A stretch of DNA of 56,170 bases from Chrysosporum bergii ANA360D (GCF_029891735.1 NZ_JANQDH010000002.1:1-56170); one strand, 5' to 3'. Shown: positions 36,062-46,086, counted from the first letter of the stretch. The notes: generated by a model not told the origin, from the sequence alone. Program-made: numbers and translations.

Positions 36062-36316
36062 ATGTTACCACCACATAGTTATGATCCCCCAAGAGATCAA
36101 GTTTTACAGATTCCTTTGTGCGATCGCTGGCAAATTTGTCAGCGTTTACAAGAACTGATGATACCCTGTTCTTGTCATAGGGATGGTTCTCTGACAGTGA
36201 AAGTGAATAATTTACTAGAAGCCATACTAGTCCGCAGTACTGTGATGCAGTTTCTCGCTTCTCGCCATGAATTAGTGGACTGGTTAGAGCGTTGCTGGAA
36301 TTTACACAACCCCTAA
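36062..36316 (+). CDS. small cyanobacterial hypothetical protein
   Basis: The 84-aa protein is soluble, with four cysteines, three of them in CDRWQICQRL and MIPCSC. A helical C-terminal half ends WLERCWNLHNP. The pattern of a short polar head and Asn/Leu-rich helix recurs in small cyanobacterial proteins, but I cannot name it. It lies downstream of the shared nifB-type module and 66 bp upstream of the DUF2949 gene, so the pair may be an operon. Confidence 0.6.
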   Translation: MLPPHSYDPPRDQVLQIPLCDRWQICQRLQELMIPCSCHRDGSLTVKVNNLLEAILVRSTVMQFLASRHELVDWLERCWNLHNP

Positions 36317-36382
36317 ACAACACTGGTGTATCTCTCCATTCCAGCCTAGCTTGACCAAGAGAATAACTAAACAATTGCGACC

Positions 36383-36580
36383 ATGACAACTGCTAACAGT
36401 GAGAGGAAATTTCTTAATTTTTTACATCAGGAACTGGAACTGACAAATGCAGATATTGCTGTAGCACAAAGACATCGTAAATTTGATGATGAACCATTAC
36501 CCATGCTGCTGTGGCAATATGGACTGGTTAATTTACAGCAATTAGAGCAGATTTTAGATTGGCTAGATGAGAATCATTAA
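36383..36580 (+). CDS. DUF2949 family protein
   Basis: This 65-aa protein matches the cyanobacterial DUF2949 family: N-terminal FLHQELELTNADIAVAQRH, then LPMLLWQYGLVNLQQLEQIL and an acidic end. It is entirely helical and soluble. The family has no known function. Its upstream neighbour is preceded by motifs shared with the nifB upstream region, hinting at similar regulation. Confidence 0.8.
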   Translation: MTTANSERKFLNFLHQELELTNADIAVAQRHRKFDDEPLPMLLWQYGLVNLQQLEQILDWLDENH

Positions 36581-36945
36581 CAGATTTTTTCTCTAACTTT
36601 TACTCTTAGGTTTACTCACAGTCATCTCAGGTAATCGCTAAGATAAAATACCTCATTTGGCAATGGTAAACTTCTTCCTAAAATTATACCTGTTTTTGGT
36701 TCTCTCTCATACAGATAGTTGATTTGGTATTTAGCTATGATTTAATAATCATGAAGATGAACTAAAACATAAAAGAGGTGATTAAGTAGTGCTAGTGTTA
36801 GAGTAAAAAACCAAGCTATCAACCAAGCAATAAGTTAATTAAACCCGTTATTATCGTTATAATTGTTAAAATTGCTGATGGTTTCTGCTTGTTCAATTCT
36901 GTGTAGATACACAAGTTAAACCAAGTTAAACAAGAACCTAGAATA

Positions 36946-37127
36946 GCTGATAGCCAAATAGGTTTAGATGTGGGGCTGGAATATTTTTACTCTGATTCCA
37001 ATGGACATCATAAACCTAATCCCAGATTTATAAGAAAAGTTGACAAATCCATCAAACACGCTCAACCTCGAATCTATACCCAAGAAAACAGACAAAGATA
37101 TGCTCGAAAACATTTAAAAGTAAGTAG
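36946..37127 (+). pseudogene. decayed IS200/IS605-type TnpB (OrfB) fragment
   Basis: The frame includes GLDVGLEYF, then NPRFIRK and RYARKHLKVSRQQ, which fit the middle of TnpB proteins (G-x-D-x-G, NPRxLRK, AK-x-RLAKLHxKVxNxR). The usual Asp of G-x-D-x-G is kept but the rest of the protein is absent. It lies in the 559-bp gap before nifV and ends about 12 bp before its start codon. A longer copy is at 52385-52625. The rest of the gap (36581-36945) holds nothing recognisable. Confidence 0.75.
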
Positions 37128-37139
37128 GCAACAGGAGAA

Positions 37140-38279
37140 ATGCTTGAGATGAATGATATCTTAATTAATGACACTACATTACGTGATGGTGAACAAGCAG
37201 CAGGTGTTGCTTTTACCTTTGAAGAAAAGTTAGCCATTGCCCAATTTCTCGATGCTATTGGTGTTCCCGAATTAGAAGTAGGGATACCAGCCATGGGAGA
37301 AGCAGAAACACACGCTATTTTAGCAATTTCTGAGTTGGGTTTGCAAGCCAGGCTGCTGGGTTGGAATCGGGCGGTGATTTCAGATATCAAAGCTTCCATC
37401 ACCTGCGGTTTAAGGCGAGTACATATCGCCATCCCTGTGTCTGGAATCCAAATTGCTGCTAAATTTCATGGTCAATGGCGAGTCAGTTTGCAAAAACTGA
37501 AGGACTGTATTAATTTTGCCCTTGATCAAGGTCTTTGGGTAGCAGTGGGGGGAGAAGATTCTTCTAGGGCTGACCCTAACTTTTTGTTAGATGTAGCCCT
37601 TAATGCTCAAGAATGGGGTGCTTCGCGGTTCCGCTTCTGCGATACTGTGGGCATTCTTGACCCCTTCAGCACCTACGCTAAAGTTAAACAGTTAGTTTCG
37701 GCTTTGTCCATTCCTGTAGAAATTCACACTCACAACGATTTTGGCTTGGCAACTGCTAACGCTTTAGCTGGTATCAAAGCCGGAGCTACATCTGTAAATA
37801 CCACAGTTAACGGTGTGGGGGAAAGGGCGGGAAATGCGGCTTTAGAAGAAGTTGTCATGTCTATTAAACGTATTTACGGGATGAGTTTGCCCATTGATAC
37901 TCGCCGTTTGTTGCAATTATCACAACTAGTGGCTTCAGCATCTAATTCTCATGTTCCACCCTGGAAAGCAATTGTGGGTGAAAATACCTTTGCTCATGAG
38001 TCGGGAATTCATGCTCACGGCGTACTACAAAACCCCCTCACCTATGAACCATTTGCACCAGAAGAAGTAGGTTGGGAACGCCGTTTAGTAGTGGGTAAGC
38101 ACTCTGGTAGACATTTGGTGACCAGTTTGTTACAGCAAAATAACATTTTTCTCAACCCACAGGAAACGCAATCTGTCCTGGATGCAGTCCGCCACCAGTC
38201 AATCAAGCAAAAACGCAATCTCACTGTAGAAGAACTTTTGAGCTTGGTAAAAGAACACAGGTACTCTCATGCAACGTGA
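37140..38279 (+). CDS. nifV: homocitrate synthase NifV
   Basis: The 379-aa HMGL-like enzyme begins with INDTTLRDGEQAAGVAF, with the metal-binding Arg-Asp, and has EIHTHNDFGLATAN with the two His ligands and GVGERAGNAALEE. It condenses acetyl-CoA and 2-oxoglutarate to homocitrate, the organic ligand of FeMo-co. The start ATG at 37140 is preceded by ACAGGAGAA; a second ATG lies four codons in. It overlaps nifZ by 11 nt. Confidence 0.93.
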   Translation: MLEMNDILINDTTLRDGEQAAGVAFTFEEKLAIAQFLDAIGVPELEVGIPAMGEAETHAILAISELGLQARLLGWNRAVISDIKASITCGLRRVHIAIPVSGIQIAAKFHGQWRVSLQKLKDCINFALDQGLWVAVGGEDSSRADPNFLLDVALNAQEWGASRFRFCDTVGILDPFSTYAKVKQLVSALSIPVEIHTHNDFGLATANALAGIKAGATSVNTTVNGVGERAGNAALEEVVMSIKRIYGMSLPIDTRRLLQLSQLVASASNSHVPPWKAIVGENTFAHESGIHAHGVLQNPLTYEPFAPEEVGWERRLVVGKHSGRHLVTSLLQQNNIFLNPQETQSVLDAVRHQSIKQKRNLTVEELLSLVKEHRYSHAT

Positions 38280-38535
38280 TGAATTAGAGCTAAACTTACC
38301 ACCTGTTTTTGAAATTGGTCAAAAAGTCAGACTTCGCAAACTGATCAAAAATGATGGTACGTTTCCCGGTCAAGAAGTCGGGGCGATTTTAGGGAACAAA
38401 GGAGATGTGGGCTATATAGCGAGTGTAGGTACTTATTTACAAACTTCCTATATTTATGCTGTGCATTTTTTAGAGACAGGGTTCGTTGTTGGTTGTCGGA
38501 AAAAAGAATTAGAAGCGGTGGAGGAGAATTCATGA
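38269..38535 (+). CDS. nifZ: nitrogenase maturation protein NifZ
   Basis: The 88-aa protein has the NifZ features: FEIGQKVRLRKLIKNDGTFPG near the start, GDVGYIASVGTYLQ and a C-terminal GCRKKELE. NifZ helps fuse the P-cluster halves in the MoFe protein. Its ATG lies within the last codons of nifV and its stop overlaps the nifT start (ATGA), so the three genes are translationally coupled. Confidence 0.92.
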   Translation: MQRDELELNLPPVFEIGQKVRLRKLIKNDGTFPGQEVGAILGNKGDVGYIASVGTYLQTSYIYAVHFLETGFVVGCRKKELEAVEENS

Positions 38536-38735
38536 AAGTTATGTTACGGATGAATGATGCGGGAAATTTAGTTGCTTATGTTGCTAAAAAAGACATGGAA
38601 GAAGAAGTAGTTAAACAAACAAAAGGTAATGATGGTATAGTTCTAACTTTAGCTAATGGCTGGGAGTTGGAATTTACAGAGTTACCTGATACTAACAGTT
38701 TACCCCTGACTGTGGAAGCCAGGCGCTTGGCTTAA
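38532..38735 (+). CDS. nifT: NifT/FixU family protein
   Basis: The 67-aa product starts at the ATG at 38532, preceded by GAGGAG and overlapping the nifZ stop. An earlier in-frame ATG at 38493 would lie in nifZ and is not preferred. MKVMLRMNDAGNLVAYVAKKD and LANGWELEF match NifT. The family has a conserved place in nif operons but no proven role. It ends the nifVZT operon, 16 bp before the convergent GTPase gene. Confidence 0.9.
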   Translation: MKVMLRMNDAGNLVAYVAKKDMEEEVVKQTKGNDGIVLTLANGWELEFTELPDTNSLPLTVEARRLA

Positions 38736-38751
38736 ATATTCAAATGCTGGT

Positions 38752-39636
38752 TTACAGGCCGGGTGGTAATTCTAGAGGAATTGCACCTAATAAGCCTTTA
38801 CGAAAATCTGTTAATAGATGTCTGGCTGTGCGTTCTACGTCCCCTTGGTAACGATGTTCTGCCAAGGCGTGTAAATAGCTTTCCCCGGTGTATGGTACGG
38901 GGTCAAGTTGGTAGCGAGTATATAAGGGCGAGGGTGGTAATAATTCCCCTGCTGTTTCTTGCAATTGATTGAGTAGGTCTATGAAAGCTGATGCTACTAG
39001 CTGATTATCATAGGACGCTTGACCAATGTCGTCACAAATTGCTAACTTGACTGCGGCTTCTTGATTTCCCATTTTTAATGGAATTACGCCGGGAGCATCT
39101 AATAATTCTAGGTGTTCGGAAATTCTCACCCAACGCAAAGAGCGAGTTACCCCTGGACGGGCGGCGCTTTCTACCACTCGCTTTCCCAATAGACGGTTAA
39201 TTAAGGCTGATTTACCCACGTTGGGAAAACCAATGACGACGGCTCGCACTGGACGGGGTAACATTCCCCGATCGCGTCTTCTTTGGTTGAGTTTTACCCC
39301 TGCTGCTTGAGCAGCTTTTGCTATGGCCACCACACCCTGACCTTGTTGAGCATTGCTAAAATAGGCGACTTGACTTTGATGTTTAAACCAATCTCCCCAA
39401 AGCGATCGCACTGGGAGCGGAATCATATCTAATCGGTTTAATACTAACAAACGCGCTTTATTCCCCACCCATTCATCTATTTGAGGGTGATGGGTAGCCA
39501 AAGGAATCCGCGCATCTCGTACTTCTAGCACCACATCTACCCTGGTTAGCTGTTCCTTAAGGTTTTTTTCCGCTTTAGCAATATGACCCGGATACCATTG
39601 GATGAGGTTTAATTTGTAGTTTTGATTTAAAGACAT
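38752..39636 (-). CDS. ylqF: YlqF/RbgA-type circularly permuted GTPase
   Basis: The 294-aa protein has the permuted order of GTPase motifs: G4 as NRLDM, then G1 GFPNVGKSALIN, G2 T in PGVTRSL, and G3 DAPGV. The N-terminus WYPGHIAKAEK and DARIP segment are typical. Family members act in large ribosomal subunit assembly. It is convergent with nifT. Length is normal. Confidence 0.92.
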   Translation of the reverse strand: MSLNQNYKLNLIQWYPGHIAKAEKNLKEQLTRVDVVLEVRDARIPLATHHPQIDEWVGNKARLLVLNRLDMIPLPVRSLWGDWFKHQSQVAYFSNAQQGQGVVAIAKAAQAAGVKLNQRRRDRGMLPRPVRAVVIGFPNVGKSALINRLLGKRVVESAARPGVTRSLRWVRISEHLELLDAPGVIPLKMGNQEAAVKLAICDDIGQASYDNQLVASAFIDLLNQLQETAGELLPPSPLYTRYQLDPVPYTGESYLHALAEHRYQGDVERTARHLLTDFRKGLLGAIPLELPPGL

Positions 39637-39722
39637 AGTTTGAGAAATTAATCAATTTTAGATTTTAGATTTTGAAATTAGCCAATATTTTTATTTCACC
39701 AGTAGCCAGCAAGATGCTCACA

Positions 39723-40106
39723 CTACAATTGACCCGTTCCCTGATGTAGTATAATTCGGTTGCCATCAGGGTCATAAACATAAATTTCTCTACCGTGGGA
39801 AGCTGTGGAGATTTCTCCAGGGGGTGGGTAGCCTAGGTTGGTTATGTGAGCGATCGCTGCTTCTAAATTACTCACTTCTAAACACAAACTTATCTTACTG
39901 TTTGCTGAATTAGCAAATTCTGATGAGTGATTGTTTTTCGGTTGAAAAATACCCAACCGTACACCAGCAAGTTGCAATTCTGCATACACATTAGGTATGA
40001 AAGGTGACGGTTTTTGATTGAGCATTTCTGTATAGAATTTAACTAAATTATCAAAATTAACAGATGCTATGGTGACCAGTGCTTCAGTATATTGAAAACC
40101 CATCAT
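39723..40106 (-). CDS. VOC (glyoxalase/bleomycin resistance) superfamily protein
   Basis: The 127-aa product has one VOC module: VTIASVNFDNLVKFYTEML at the N-terminus, GVRLGIFQP in the centre, and GREIYVYDPDGNRIILHQG at the C-terminus. Members are metal enzymes or binding proteins acting on small molecules; the substrate cannot be told from sequence. It stands alone on the minus strand. Confidence 0.85.
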   Translation of the reverse strand: MMGFQYTEALVTIASVNFDNLVKFYTEMLNQKPSPFIPNVYAELQLAGVRLGIFQPKNNHSSEFANSANSKISLCLEVSNLEAAIAHITNLGYPPPGEISTASHGREIYVYDPDGNRIILHQGTGQL

Positions 40107-40155
40107 GATATCATTTTAGCTTAATTACTTAATAGGCAATTAAGAGACGCTATAT

Positions 40156-40620
40156 TTACCATTGTGAATATGGATGTGTAACTAATTGACTATTGAAATA
40201 TCTGGGGTCCTGGGAGACTTCTTCCCCAACCCAAGGAGGTAATACAATTTGCTGATTTATGTTATTTAGTTCAACTTCCGCTAAAATTAACCCTTTATTT
40301 AGCCCCTCAAACTCGTCTATTTCCCAAATCAACCCCTCCCACTCTATTTTGTATCTGGTTTTTTCGATCAAAGGCTGTTCACACAATGTCCTCAGCATTT
40401 CTTGAGCATCTTCTAAAGGAATGGGATACTCAAACTCTAGTCTAGAACATTCCACAGTAGGGCTTTTAATGGTTAGGTAGCCTTGTTTCCCTACTATACG
40501 CACACGGACAGTAACTTGATGTTGTGTGGGGATATACCCCTGACAGTATACAGTTCCTTGAGCCAATTTTCGCCAACTATCATCTTTAAGTAAGTATTTA
40601 CGCTCTATTTCCTTAGCCAT
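40156..40620 (-). CDS. CYTH domain protein (triphosphate tunnel metalloenzyme)
   Basis: The 154-aa protein begins with the diagnostic E-x-E-R-K motif (KEIERKYLL). It has alternating Arg/Lys/Glu strands, VTVRVRIVGKQGYLTIK, and later KTRYKIEWEGLIWEIDEFEG. Such proteins bind triphosphates in an eight-strand tunnel; bacterial members often hydrolyse tripolyphosphate. The exact substrate is unknown. Confidence 0.88.
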   Translation of the reverse strand: MAKEIERKYLLKDDSWRKLAQGTVYCQGYIPTQHQVTVRVRIVGKQGYLTIKSPTVECSRLEFEYPIPLEDAQEMLRTLCEQPLIEKTRYKIEWEGLIWEIDEFEGLNKGLILAEVELNNINQQIVLPPWVGEEVSQDPRYFNSQLVTHPYSQW

Positions 40621-40987
40621 GGGGGAAAGTATGCCATTTTGCCTATTTTATACTAAAAAAACATAATATACAAGTCCGACTAGAAAAAACTGGTTTAACA
40701 CAGCAAGCCCTGATCAATGGGATATTCATTATATCCTCTGAGCGCTTACCCCAATTAAAGCAACTCATCAACCAGCTTTACCTGTTCCCTTTTACTGATC
40801 GCAATGATTCAGATAATAAATTGCTGTGACTACTTCCCACACTGCGTGAGGCGCGATCGCTCCTCAAAAATTCTAGCTGATGGTGTAATTGCTAGAAAAG
40901 GTTGTTAGCGATCGCACGGATAAGTAATCTCATGAATATTCTACTAATTACTCACATGAGAGAATTGTAGATTTAATCAAGGGGGAT

Positions 40988-41155
40988 TTAGCAACCAGCC
41001 CCAATGCGTCCAGACCCACGGTCAAAGTTAAGTCCACTGTCATTGATAGAATCACAAACAGGTAGGTTATTAACACTATCAGTTCTCTGAGAAATAGCCA
41101 CAGAGGTAATAGCTGTTTGCAAACCTACAAACAAGCCAGAGGAAGAGCGATTCAT
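40988..41155 (-). CDS. small ORF, 55 aa, unknown
   Basis: A short minus-strand frame opens with MNRSSSGLFVGLQTAITS and ends GSGRIGAGC. It has a hydrophobic N-terminal half and an Asp/Asn/Gly-rich C-terminal half with two cysteines. It lies in the 811-bp gap between the CYTH and TPR genes, whose other parts (40621-40987 and 41156-41431) show no coding signal. I see no strong ribosome binding site. The sequence looks protein-like, but expression is unproven. Confidence 0.4.
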   Translation of the reverse strand: MNRSSSGLFVGLQTAITSVAISQRTDSVNNLPVCDSINDSGLNFDRGSGRIGAGC

Positions 41156-41431
41156 AATCTTAGTTTGGTAAATTAATGGTAATTACTACAAGCAACGGAA
41201 ATTTACGAAGAGAATATCCCACCAAGCTTTTGAACTTATTTTAGCAAGATTATGTTTTATAAAACAGCATTATAGGTTACATTAATGATTTGATGACCGG
41301 TTTCCTAAATACAGTATTGTAGTGCGGGTATTTGCTTCCCCTACTGTACTAAACCGCTTTATTTCCCCATTTTAATTTAAACAAAATTCCGTACACATTA
41401 TTTATTTTTGCCCCTTCCCTGTTCCCCCCGT

Positions 41432-43165
41432 CTATTTTTGATATAAACTTTCAACTTCTGCGATAGCCCCAAGCATATGTTGATAATATTGGATATTTCC
41501 CTCTCTATTATATATGTCAGCAGATGTTTGGAAATCTGCAATTGCACCTGGATAGTCTTTGAGGCGCAAACGCACATCAGCCCGCAGCATATAAGCTAAA
41601 GCCCACAATGGTTGACGTTGCAAGGCTTGATTTAAATCAGCTAACCCTGCTGTTAACTCTCCCAGCATGGCCAGGCTCCGACCCCGATTATACCAGTCTT
41701 CAGCGTTAGTAGAGTCTATCGCCAGGGCTTGAGTGTAATCTTCTCTTGCGCCTTGATAGTCTTCCAGAGCATAGCGGGCTTGGGCGCGATCGCGGTAAAA
41801 TGTAGCTGATTTCTGATTTCTTTGTACTGCTTGGGTGTAATCAGCAATTGCGCCTTGATAGTCATTGAGTGCATAGCGAAGACCAGCCCGATTGTAATAA
41901 GCTTCTATCAAATCGGGATTTATTTCTAAAGCTTGATCATAATCAGCCATCGCCTTATTTTCCTCTCCTAACAGACGATGAGCATTACCCCGATTACAGT
42001 AAGCTGATGAAAATTGAGGAACAAAGTTGATGGCTTGGGTGTTGTCTGCAACTGCGTCAGAGAAATTTTGCAAAATTTGGTGAGTAATAGCCCGCCCACA
42101 ATAAGCTTCAGCTGAATTACCATCAATTTCTAATGCCATAGTATAGTCTTCAATCGCTCCTTGATAATCTCCCTGACCATGGCGAGCCGCAGCCCGATAG
42201 CAGTATGCTTGAGCTAGACGGGGATGAAGTTTGATAGCTTGATTACAATCATCAATAGCCCCTTGATAGTCTGCTAACCAACGACGTACATTAGCCCGCA
42301 AGCTGTATACTGAAGCTAGAGTAGGGTTTTTTTGCAATGCTTGACTATAATCTTTCAGAGATCCATAATAGTCTCCTAAAGTTTCTCGCACTAAACCCCG
42401 TTGAGAGTATGCTTGCAGATCATCAGGGTTGAGGGTGAGGGCTTGGTTAAAGTCGGCTATGGCTTGGGGAAAATTTTTGAGGCGAGAATAAACTAGACCC
42501 CGATTATAGTAAGCTTCAGCAAAGTTAGGGTTAATTTGTAGAGCCTGATTGTAATCTTCTATAGCTTCTTGGTTGTTTCCTAACTCATAGTGGGCATTAC
42601 CTCGATTATGGTAAGCTGCGGCTAAGTTGGGATTTAGTTGTAAAGCGCGGTTATGGTGGGCGATGGCTTGCTGATACTCTCCTAAAATATAGGATATATT
42701 ACCCCTACTGCTATAAGCTGGGGCAAAATAAGGATGCCATTGTATAGCTTGGTCAAAATCTGCTATTGCTCCTTGATAATCACCCCGATTACACAAGGCT
42801 ACACCCCGGTTATGTAAAGCTGTGGCTATATCAATATAATATACATTAGCTGGGTGAGTAGTAGTTTCTATGGCTTGTTGATAATTGCCAATGGCTTGAT
42901 CGTAGTTTTCAAGGGCTAAGTAAGCACGACCCCGACTATGGTATGATAGCGAAGAATGGGGGTTAATTTGTATAGCTTGATCATAATCAGCGATCGCCCC
43001 CTCGTAATCGCCTAACAGGTAACGAGCTTCTCCCCGATTACAATATGCTTCAGCAAAGCCGGGATTGATTTTTATAGCTTGATCAAAGTCGGTGATTGCG
43101 GCATAATAATCTTTAAATTTAGTCAGAAAAATTACACCCCGTTGGAAAAATTCCTTAGCATTCAT
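41432..43165 (-). CDS. tetratricopeptide (TPR) repeat protein
   Basis: The 577-aa protein is almost all TPR units, about 16 in a row. The repeating pattern is A-Y-x-x-R-G-x-x-x-x-x-L-x-D-Y-x-G-A-I-x-D-Y-x-Q-A-I-x-x-N-P with 34-residue spacing. There is no signal peptide or other domain. Such proteins are protein-interaction scaffolds; the partner is unknown. The units are very alike, suggesting expansion by duplication. Confidence 0.92.
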   Translation of the reverse strand: MNAKEFFQRGVIFLTKFKDYYAAITDFDQAIKINPGFAEAYCNRGEARYLLGDYEGAIADYDQAIQINPHSSLSYHSRGRAYLALENYDQAIGNYQQAIETTTHPANVYYIDIATALHNRGVALCNRGDYQGAIADFDQAIQWHPYFAPAYSSRGNISYILGEYQQAIAHHNRALQLNPNLAAAYHNRGNAHYELGNNQEAIEDYNQALQINPNFAEAYYNRGLVYSRLKNFPQAIADFNQALTLNPDDLQAYSQRGLVRETLGDYYGSLKDYSQALQKNPTLASVYSLRANVRRWLADYQGAIDDCNQAIKLHPRLAQAYCYRAAARHGQGDYQGAIEDYTMALEIDGNSAEAYCGRAITHQILQNFSDAVADNTQAINFVPQFSSAYCNRGNAHRLLGEENKAMADYDQALEINPDLIEAYYNRAGLRYALNDYQGAIADYTQAVQRNQKSATFYRDRAQARYALEDYQGAREDYTQALAIDSTNAEDWYNRGRSLAMLGELTAGLADLNQALQRQPLWALAYMLRADVRLRLKDYPGAIADFQTSADIYNREGNIQYYQHMLGAIAEVESLYQK

Positions 43166-43236
43166 TGAATTTGTCTAGGTTATGACTTACCTTCGTTCAT
43201 TGTAATATCCTTGTGCTTTCACATCAATACTATTTA

Positions 43237-43857
43237 TTACAGCTTATTCCCCGGTGATTTCATACTAACTCTTTCCCGAAATGCCAACACAGCTTGCAAA
43301 GGATCAGGCGCGATCGCATATTCTGCTAACATTGATACATCTAGATTAGGTAATAACTCACTTTCGAGAGATTGTTGATAATTTTCTCCCTGCAAGATAT
43401 AAACTTCAAATTGATTATTTTTAAAAAACCAGATTTCCTTGATACCTAATATTTGATAAACTTTTAACTTATCAACTCCCCCACTAGTTACTATAATTTC
43501 AATCGCTAAATCAGGCAATTCTTTTTCTGTTCCTATGCAGTATGATTCATCTGGTTCTGTACCTCCTTTTTTTACTGGTTTGCGGAAAGTAGTAGAACCT
43601 AGAGGAAAATAACGAATGCGGTTTTCTTGAAAATAAGCTTCTAACAAAGAACCAATAATTGTTTTATAGCGTTCGTGACTGCGGCTTGGTGACACCAGTT
43701 CTATGACTCCATCTAAATATGTAACTCTATATTGCCGATTATCACCTAAATTATCGAGTAAAACTTGATAATTTTCCCAACTCACACCAGTAATCATTTG
43801 CCTTTGTTCTGGGTCTTCTGCTTGTAATATTTCCGATAATTCTTGAAGGAAAACCAT
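43237..43857 (-). CDS. Uma2 family (DUF820) putative endonuclease
   Basis: The 206-aa protein has the PD-(D/E)XK-like core of Uma2 proteins: EPDESYCIG, PDLAIEIIVTSGG with the Asp and Glu, then LKVYQILGIKEIWFF. The family is very abundant in cyanobacteria and of unclear role. The gene stands alone, 71 bp upstream of the TPR gene, in the same direction. Confidence 0.88.
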   Translation of the reverse strand: MVFLQELSEILQAEDPEQRQMITGVSWENYQVLLDNLGDNRQYRVTYLDGVIELVSPSRSHERYKTIIGSLLEAYFQENRIRYFPLGSTTFRKPVKKGGTEPDESYCIGTEKELPDLAIEIIVTSGGVDKLKVYQILGIKEIWFFKNNQFEVYILQGENYQQSLESELLPNLDVSMLAEYAIAPDPLQAVLAFRERVSMKSPGNKL

Positions 43858-43968
43858 AATAAATTTTTGTTAATTTTATCATATTTTATCTAATATTATA
43901 GCATTCCTTAAACACCTGAGATAGTGTGCGGGCTGCTGGTTCCCTTTGGGTAAAGTTCGCTATAAAAT

Positions 43969-44007
43969 GGTTAATGGTGGGGGTTAATGGTGGGGGTTAA
44001 TGGTGGG
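43969..44007. repeat. 13-bp tandem repeat, 3 copies
   Basis: GGTTAATGGTGGG is repeated three times without gaps just downstream of dapL. It lies between dapL and the Uma2 gene. Confidence 0.85.
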
Positions 44008-44026
44008 CAAAGCCCACCCAAACTTT

Positions 44027-45262
44027 TTACACCTTGATTTTTTCAGTAATGCGCCTCATTGCTTCCTCCACATTTTCCCGACTATTAAAAGCCGAAATGC
44101 GGAAATAGCCCTCACCCGCCGCGCCAAAACCAGAACCAGGCGTACCCACCACATTAACAATGTGCAGTAACTTATCAAAAAATTCCCAACTAGATAAATT
44201 ATCCGGAGTTTTCACCCACACATAAGGTGCATTTACTCCACCATACACAACTAGTCCGGCCGCTGATAGTTGTTGACGAATAATTTGGGCATTTTCTAGA
44301 TAAAAACTCACTAATGCTTGAATTTGCCCCTGTCCTGACTGAGAATACACAGCTTCAGCACCCCGTTGGACAATATAGGAAACACCATTAAATTTAGTGG
44401 ATTGACGGCGATTCCACAACTTCCACAGTTCCACATCAGAACCATCAGCAGCTTTTGCTGTTAGGGTCTTGGGTACAACAGTCAATGCACAACGGGTTCC
44501 CGTAAAGCCTGCATTTTTAGAGAAAGAACGGAACTCAATGGCGCATTCTCTTGCGCCGGGAATTTCGTATATTGAATGAGGAATGGTCGGGTCAGTGATG
44601 TAAGCCTCATAGGCAGCATCAAAGAAAATAATTGAGTTATTGGCTCTAGCATAGTCTACCCATGCTGTGAGGTGTTCCTTGGTAGCAGTTGCGCCAGTGG
44701 GGTTATTGGGAAAACACAGATAAATTAGGTCAACTTTCTGGGAGGGAATTTCAGCTGTAAAGTTATTTTTAGCCGAAATAGGCAGATATACTAAACCGGC
44801 AAACTCCCCTTTATCGTTAGCAGCCCCGGTGTTACCAGCCATAACGTTAGTGTCCACATATACGGGGTATACAGGGTCAGTCACCGCAATAATGTTATTT
44901 TGTCCAAAAATGTCGAGAATGTTGCCACTATCGCACTTAGAACCATCAGAGATAAAGATTTCTGAAGCATCTATATCAGCCCCTCTGGCTTGAAAATCTT
45001 GAGCCGCAATTTTTTCCCTTAACCAAGCATAACCCTGTTCTGGTCCATAACCTTTAAAGGATGTGCGATCGCCCATTTCTTCCACAGCTTTGATCATAGC
45101 TGTGCGGCAAGCTTCTGGCAACGGTTCTGTGACATCGCCAATGCCTAAGCGGATAATTTTAGCATCAGGATTGGCTTGTGCAAAGCTATTGACTCGCCTC
45201 GCAATTTCGGGAAATAAGTAACCGGCTTTCAGCTTTAGGTAGTTGTCGTTGATAGTTGCCAT
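44027..45262 (-). CDS. dapL: LL-diaminopimelate aminotransferase DapL
   Basis: The 411-aa class I/II PLP aminotransferase has the Lys in [28 protein letters not shown] and the C-terminal [17 protein letters not shown]. DapL converts tetrahydrodipicolinate directly to LL-diaminopimelate in lysine and peptidoglycan synthesis, the route used by cyanobacteria and plants. Length and motifs are normal. The 450-bp gap upstream (45263-45711) holds only low-complexity or decayed sequence. Confidence 0.95.
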   Translation of the reverse strand: MATINDNYLKLKAGYLFPEIARRVNSFAQANPDAKIIRLGIGDVTEPLPEACRTAMIKAVEEMGDRTSFKGYGPEQGYAWLREKIAAQDFQARGADIDASEIFISDGSKCDSGNILDIFGQNNIIAVTDPVYPVYVDTNVMAGNTGAANDKGEFAGLVYLPISAKNNFTAEIPSQKVDLIYLCFPNNPTGATATKEHLTAWVDYARANNSIIFFDAAYEAYITDPTIPHSIYEIPGARECAIEFRSFSKNAGFTGTRCALTVVPKTLTAKAADGSDVELWKLWNRRQSTKFNGVSYIVQRGAEAVYSQSGQGQIQALVSFYLENAQIIRQQLSAAGLVVYGGVNAPYVWVKTPDNLSSWEFFDKLLHIVNVVGTPGSGFGAAGEGYFRISAFNSRENVEEAMRRITEKIKV

Positions 45263-45717
45263 AGTGGAATTTAAAAAACACTCGCTTGCTCTTACAGCTT
45301 AAGGTATTGCTATTGCGCTTACTTTTATTTTTTGGTTTTCCGAGCCCATTGCCATGCCAGTTAGGTACGCTCAACATCATACCACTGTGGCTAAAGCCAA
45401 TCAATCGCTGTAATGGGACTAAAGTCGCTATGGACTTATCCCCATGTCTGAAGCCAGGGGCTTGCGTCTCGTTTTATGGTCAAGCTGCGTCAAAACCTGT
45501 TGATCTACTTTGGGGTATTTTTGCCAAGAGGTATATCAAGGGTGAGGTAATTAGTTTATTGAGGCTGTAAATAATTCTTTCTCATGACAGATTTAATACT
45601 AGAGTTAAAATTGTTAGCCTAGGGCTATTACTAAATATAGGTAATTTACCTTAACTGCTCTCAGTGCTGTATAAATTATAATTAGTAACTATTATACTAT
45701 TATACTGTGAGGTGGAT

Positions 45718-46086
45718 ATGAAGATAAATAATATAGATAATTTTCTCCAGCGCTATGCTGCTGGAGAACGGGATTTTTCTCAGATTGATTTGAGTAGAGC
45801 CAATCTCGATGGAGTAATTCTACATCAAGTTAATCTTAGTGGTGCAAATCTGAGTAAAGCTAACCTAAATAGAGCGCATCTGGAAGATGCAAATCTTAGT
45901 AATGCAGATTTAAGTACAACTTATTTGACATCGGCGAACTTAGAAGGCGCTAACTTGCAAGGTGCTAACCTTCATAAAGCTGATTTAGATCGTGCCAATT
46001 TACGAGATGCAAATTTAACTAATGCCAATGTAGAAGGAGCTAATTTCCGCAATGCTATTCTCCCAGATGGTACTGTCTCAGATTAA
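45718..46086 (+). CDS. pentapeptide repeat protein
   Basis: From about residue 25 to 115 the protein is made of A-(N/D)-L-x-x repeats, such as ANLSKANLNRAHLEDANLS, which form a four-sided beta-helix. The short N-terminal region (NNIDNFLQRYAAGERDFS) is common in cyanobacterial members. ATG at 45718 is preferred to the GTG at 45712 because GAGGTGG lies just upstream. Function is unknown. Confidence 0.88.
   Translation: MKINNIDNFLQRYAAGERDFSQIDLSRANLDGVILHQVNLSGANLSKANLNRAHLEDANLSNADLSTTYLTSANLEGANLQGANLHKADLDRANLRDANLTNANVEGANFRNAILPDGTVSD

Noticed and set aside
36970-37152. 60-aa plus-strand frame before nifV as a gene
   Set aside because: It aligns with the middle of TnpB proteins and with a second remnant at 52385; it is a fragment.
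38493-38531. Upstream start for nifT
   Set aside because: It would place the NifT N-terminus inside nifZ; the ATG at 38532 has a better ribosome binding site and matches the family length.
45286-45570. 94-aa frame upstream of dapL
   Set aside because: Composition is Leu/Pro/Cys-rich and unlike neighbouring proteins; no ribosome binding site or motif. Likely chance.
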